This document shows, in pieces, positions 51,108-51,123 of a stretch of 51,123 nucleotides of DNA (the first letter of the stretch is position 1; each line of letters begins with the position of its first letter). The translations under genes were made by a program, and so were the position numbers. This DNA comes from Firmicutes bacterium ZOR0006 (GTDB lineage Bacteria; Bacillota_I; Bacilli_A; Culicoidibacterales; ZOR0006): the NCBI GenBank assembly GCA_000798955.1, contig JTLC01000034.1, forward strand, positions 1 through 51,123, written 5' to 3'. The notes under the pieces were generated by a model. It saw only the letters and a list, made by a program, of their open reading frames with translations. It ran no database searches and was not told the origin of the DNA.

Positions 51108-51123
51108 ATAAATGTGAACGAAG

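Overview
The window is a low-GC chromosomal segment of a Bacillota (Firmicutes) bacterium. The evidence is strong AGGAGG-type ribosome binding sites, sigma-A type promoters, an LPDTG sortase-anchored surface protein, the fused glutathione synthetase GshAB, and a gene order that follows the Bacillus yqhS-yqhT-efp-...-nusB-xseAB-ispA-dxs-yqxC-recN neighbourhood. The spoIIIA genes, accBC, folD and argR that sit in this neighbourhood in Bacillus subtilis are absent here, which fits a non-sporulating, streamlined lineage. I cannot name the genus from sequence alone. No rRNA, tRNA or insertion sequence was found.

Layout: 1-485 is a non-coding tract of modular repeats and three hairpin terminators. 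486-1124 encodes a nitroreductase. 1169-12467 is a complete type I-B (Cst/Tneap-like) CRISPR-Cas locus: cas6-cas8b-cas7-cas5-cas3-cas4-cas1-cas2, a leader, and an array of 42 repeats and 41 spacers. 12564-14675 carries glutathione peroxidase, aroQ and a proline peptidase. 15029-17521 is a three-gene ABC-2 exporter set into the otherwise conserved aroQ-pepP-efp order. 17646-24337 is the efp-asp23-nusB-xseA-xseB-ispA-dxs-tlyA run. 24336-24770 is a second tract of modular repeats. 24842-30123 holds a small unknown gene, a very large two-headed cell-wall 5'-nucleotidase and a PH-domain protein. 30288-37527 has recN, a tiny membrane protein gene on the minus strand, dinB, arsC, a MATE exporter and gshAB. 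37580-41263 (minus) has two tandem TPR-like/GGDEF proteins. 41505-51039 has kup, nudF, xerD, deoB, pncB, nadE, ruvA, ruvB and queA. Another repeat copy follows queA at the window edge.

The most interesting signal lies between the nitroreductase gene and cas6. It is a solitary mini-CRISPR: two diverged copies of the array repeat (1187-1215 and 1249-1277) flank one 33-nt pseudo-spacer. It has its own extended -10 promoter and its own terminator. The first 19 nt of the pseudo-spacer match, without mismatch, a site (1313-1331) just upstream of the cas promoter. That site is preceded by CCA, a typical type I-B PAM, and the protospacer runs over the -35 box. The remaining 14 nt do not match. This is the architecture expected of a Cas-regulating crRNA-like RNA (CreR type): Cascade carrying this RNA would bind, but not destroy, its own cas promoter, so cas expression would be coupled to the amount of free Cascade.

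Other notable points are a perfect inverted repeat overlapping the same cas promoter, a BOX-like modular family of intergenic repeats with covarying hairpin arms, a 36-residue membrane protein gene with a consensus promoter, a hairpin between the Shine-Dalgarno and start of recN, and paired GGDEF proteins lacking the inhibitory site.
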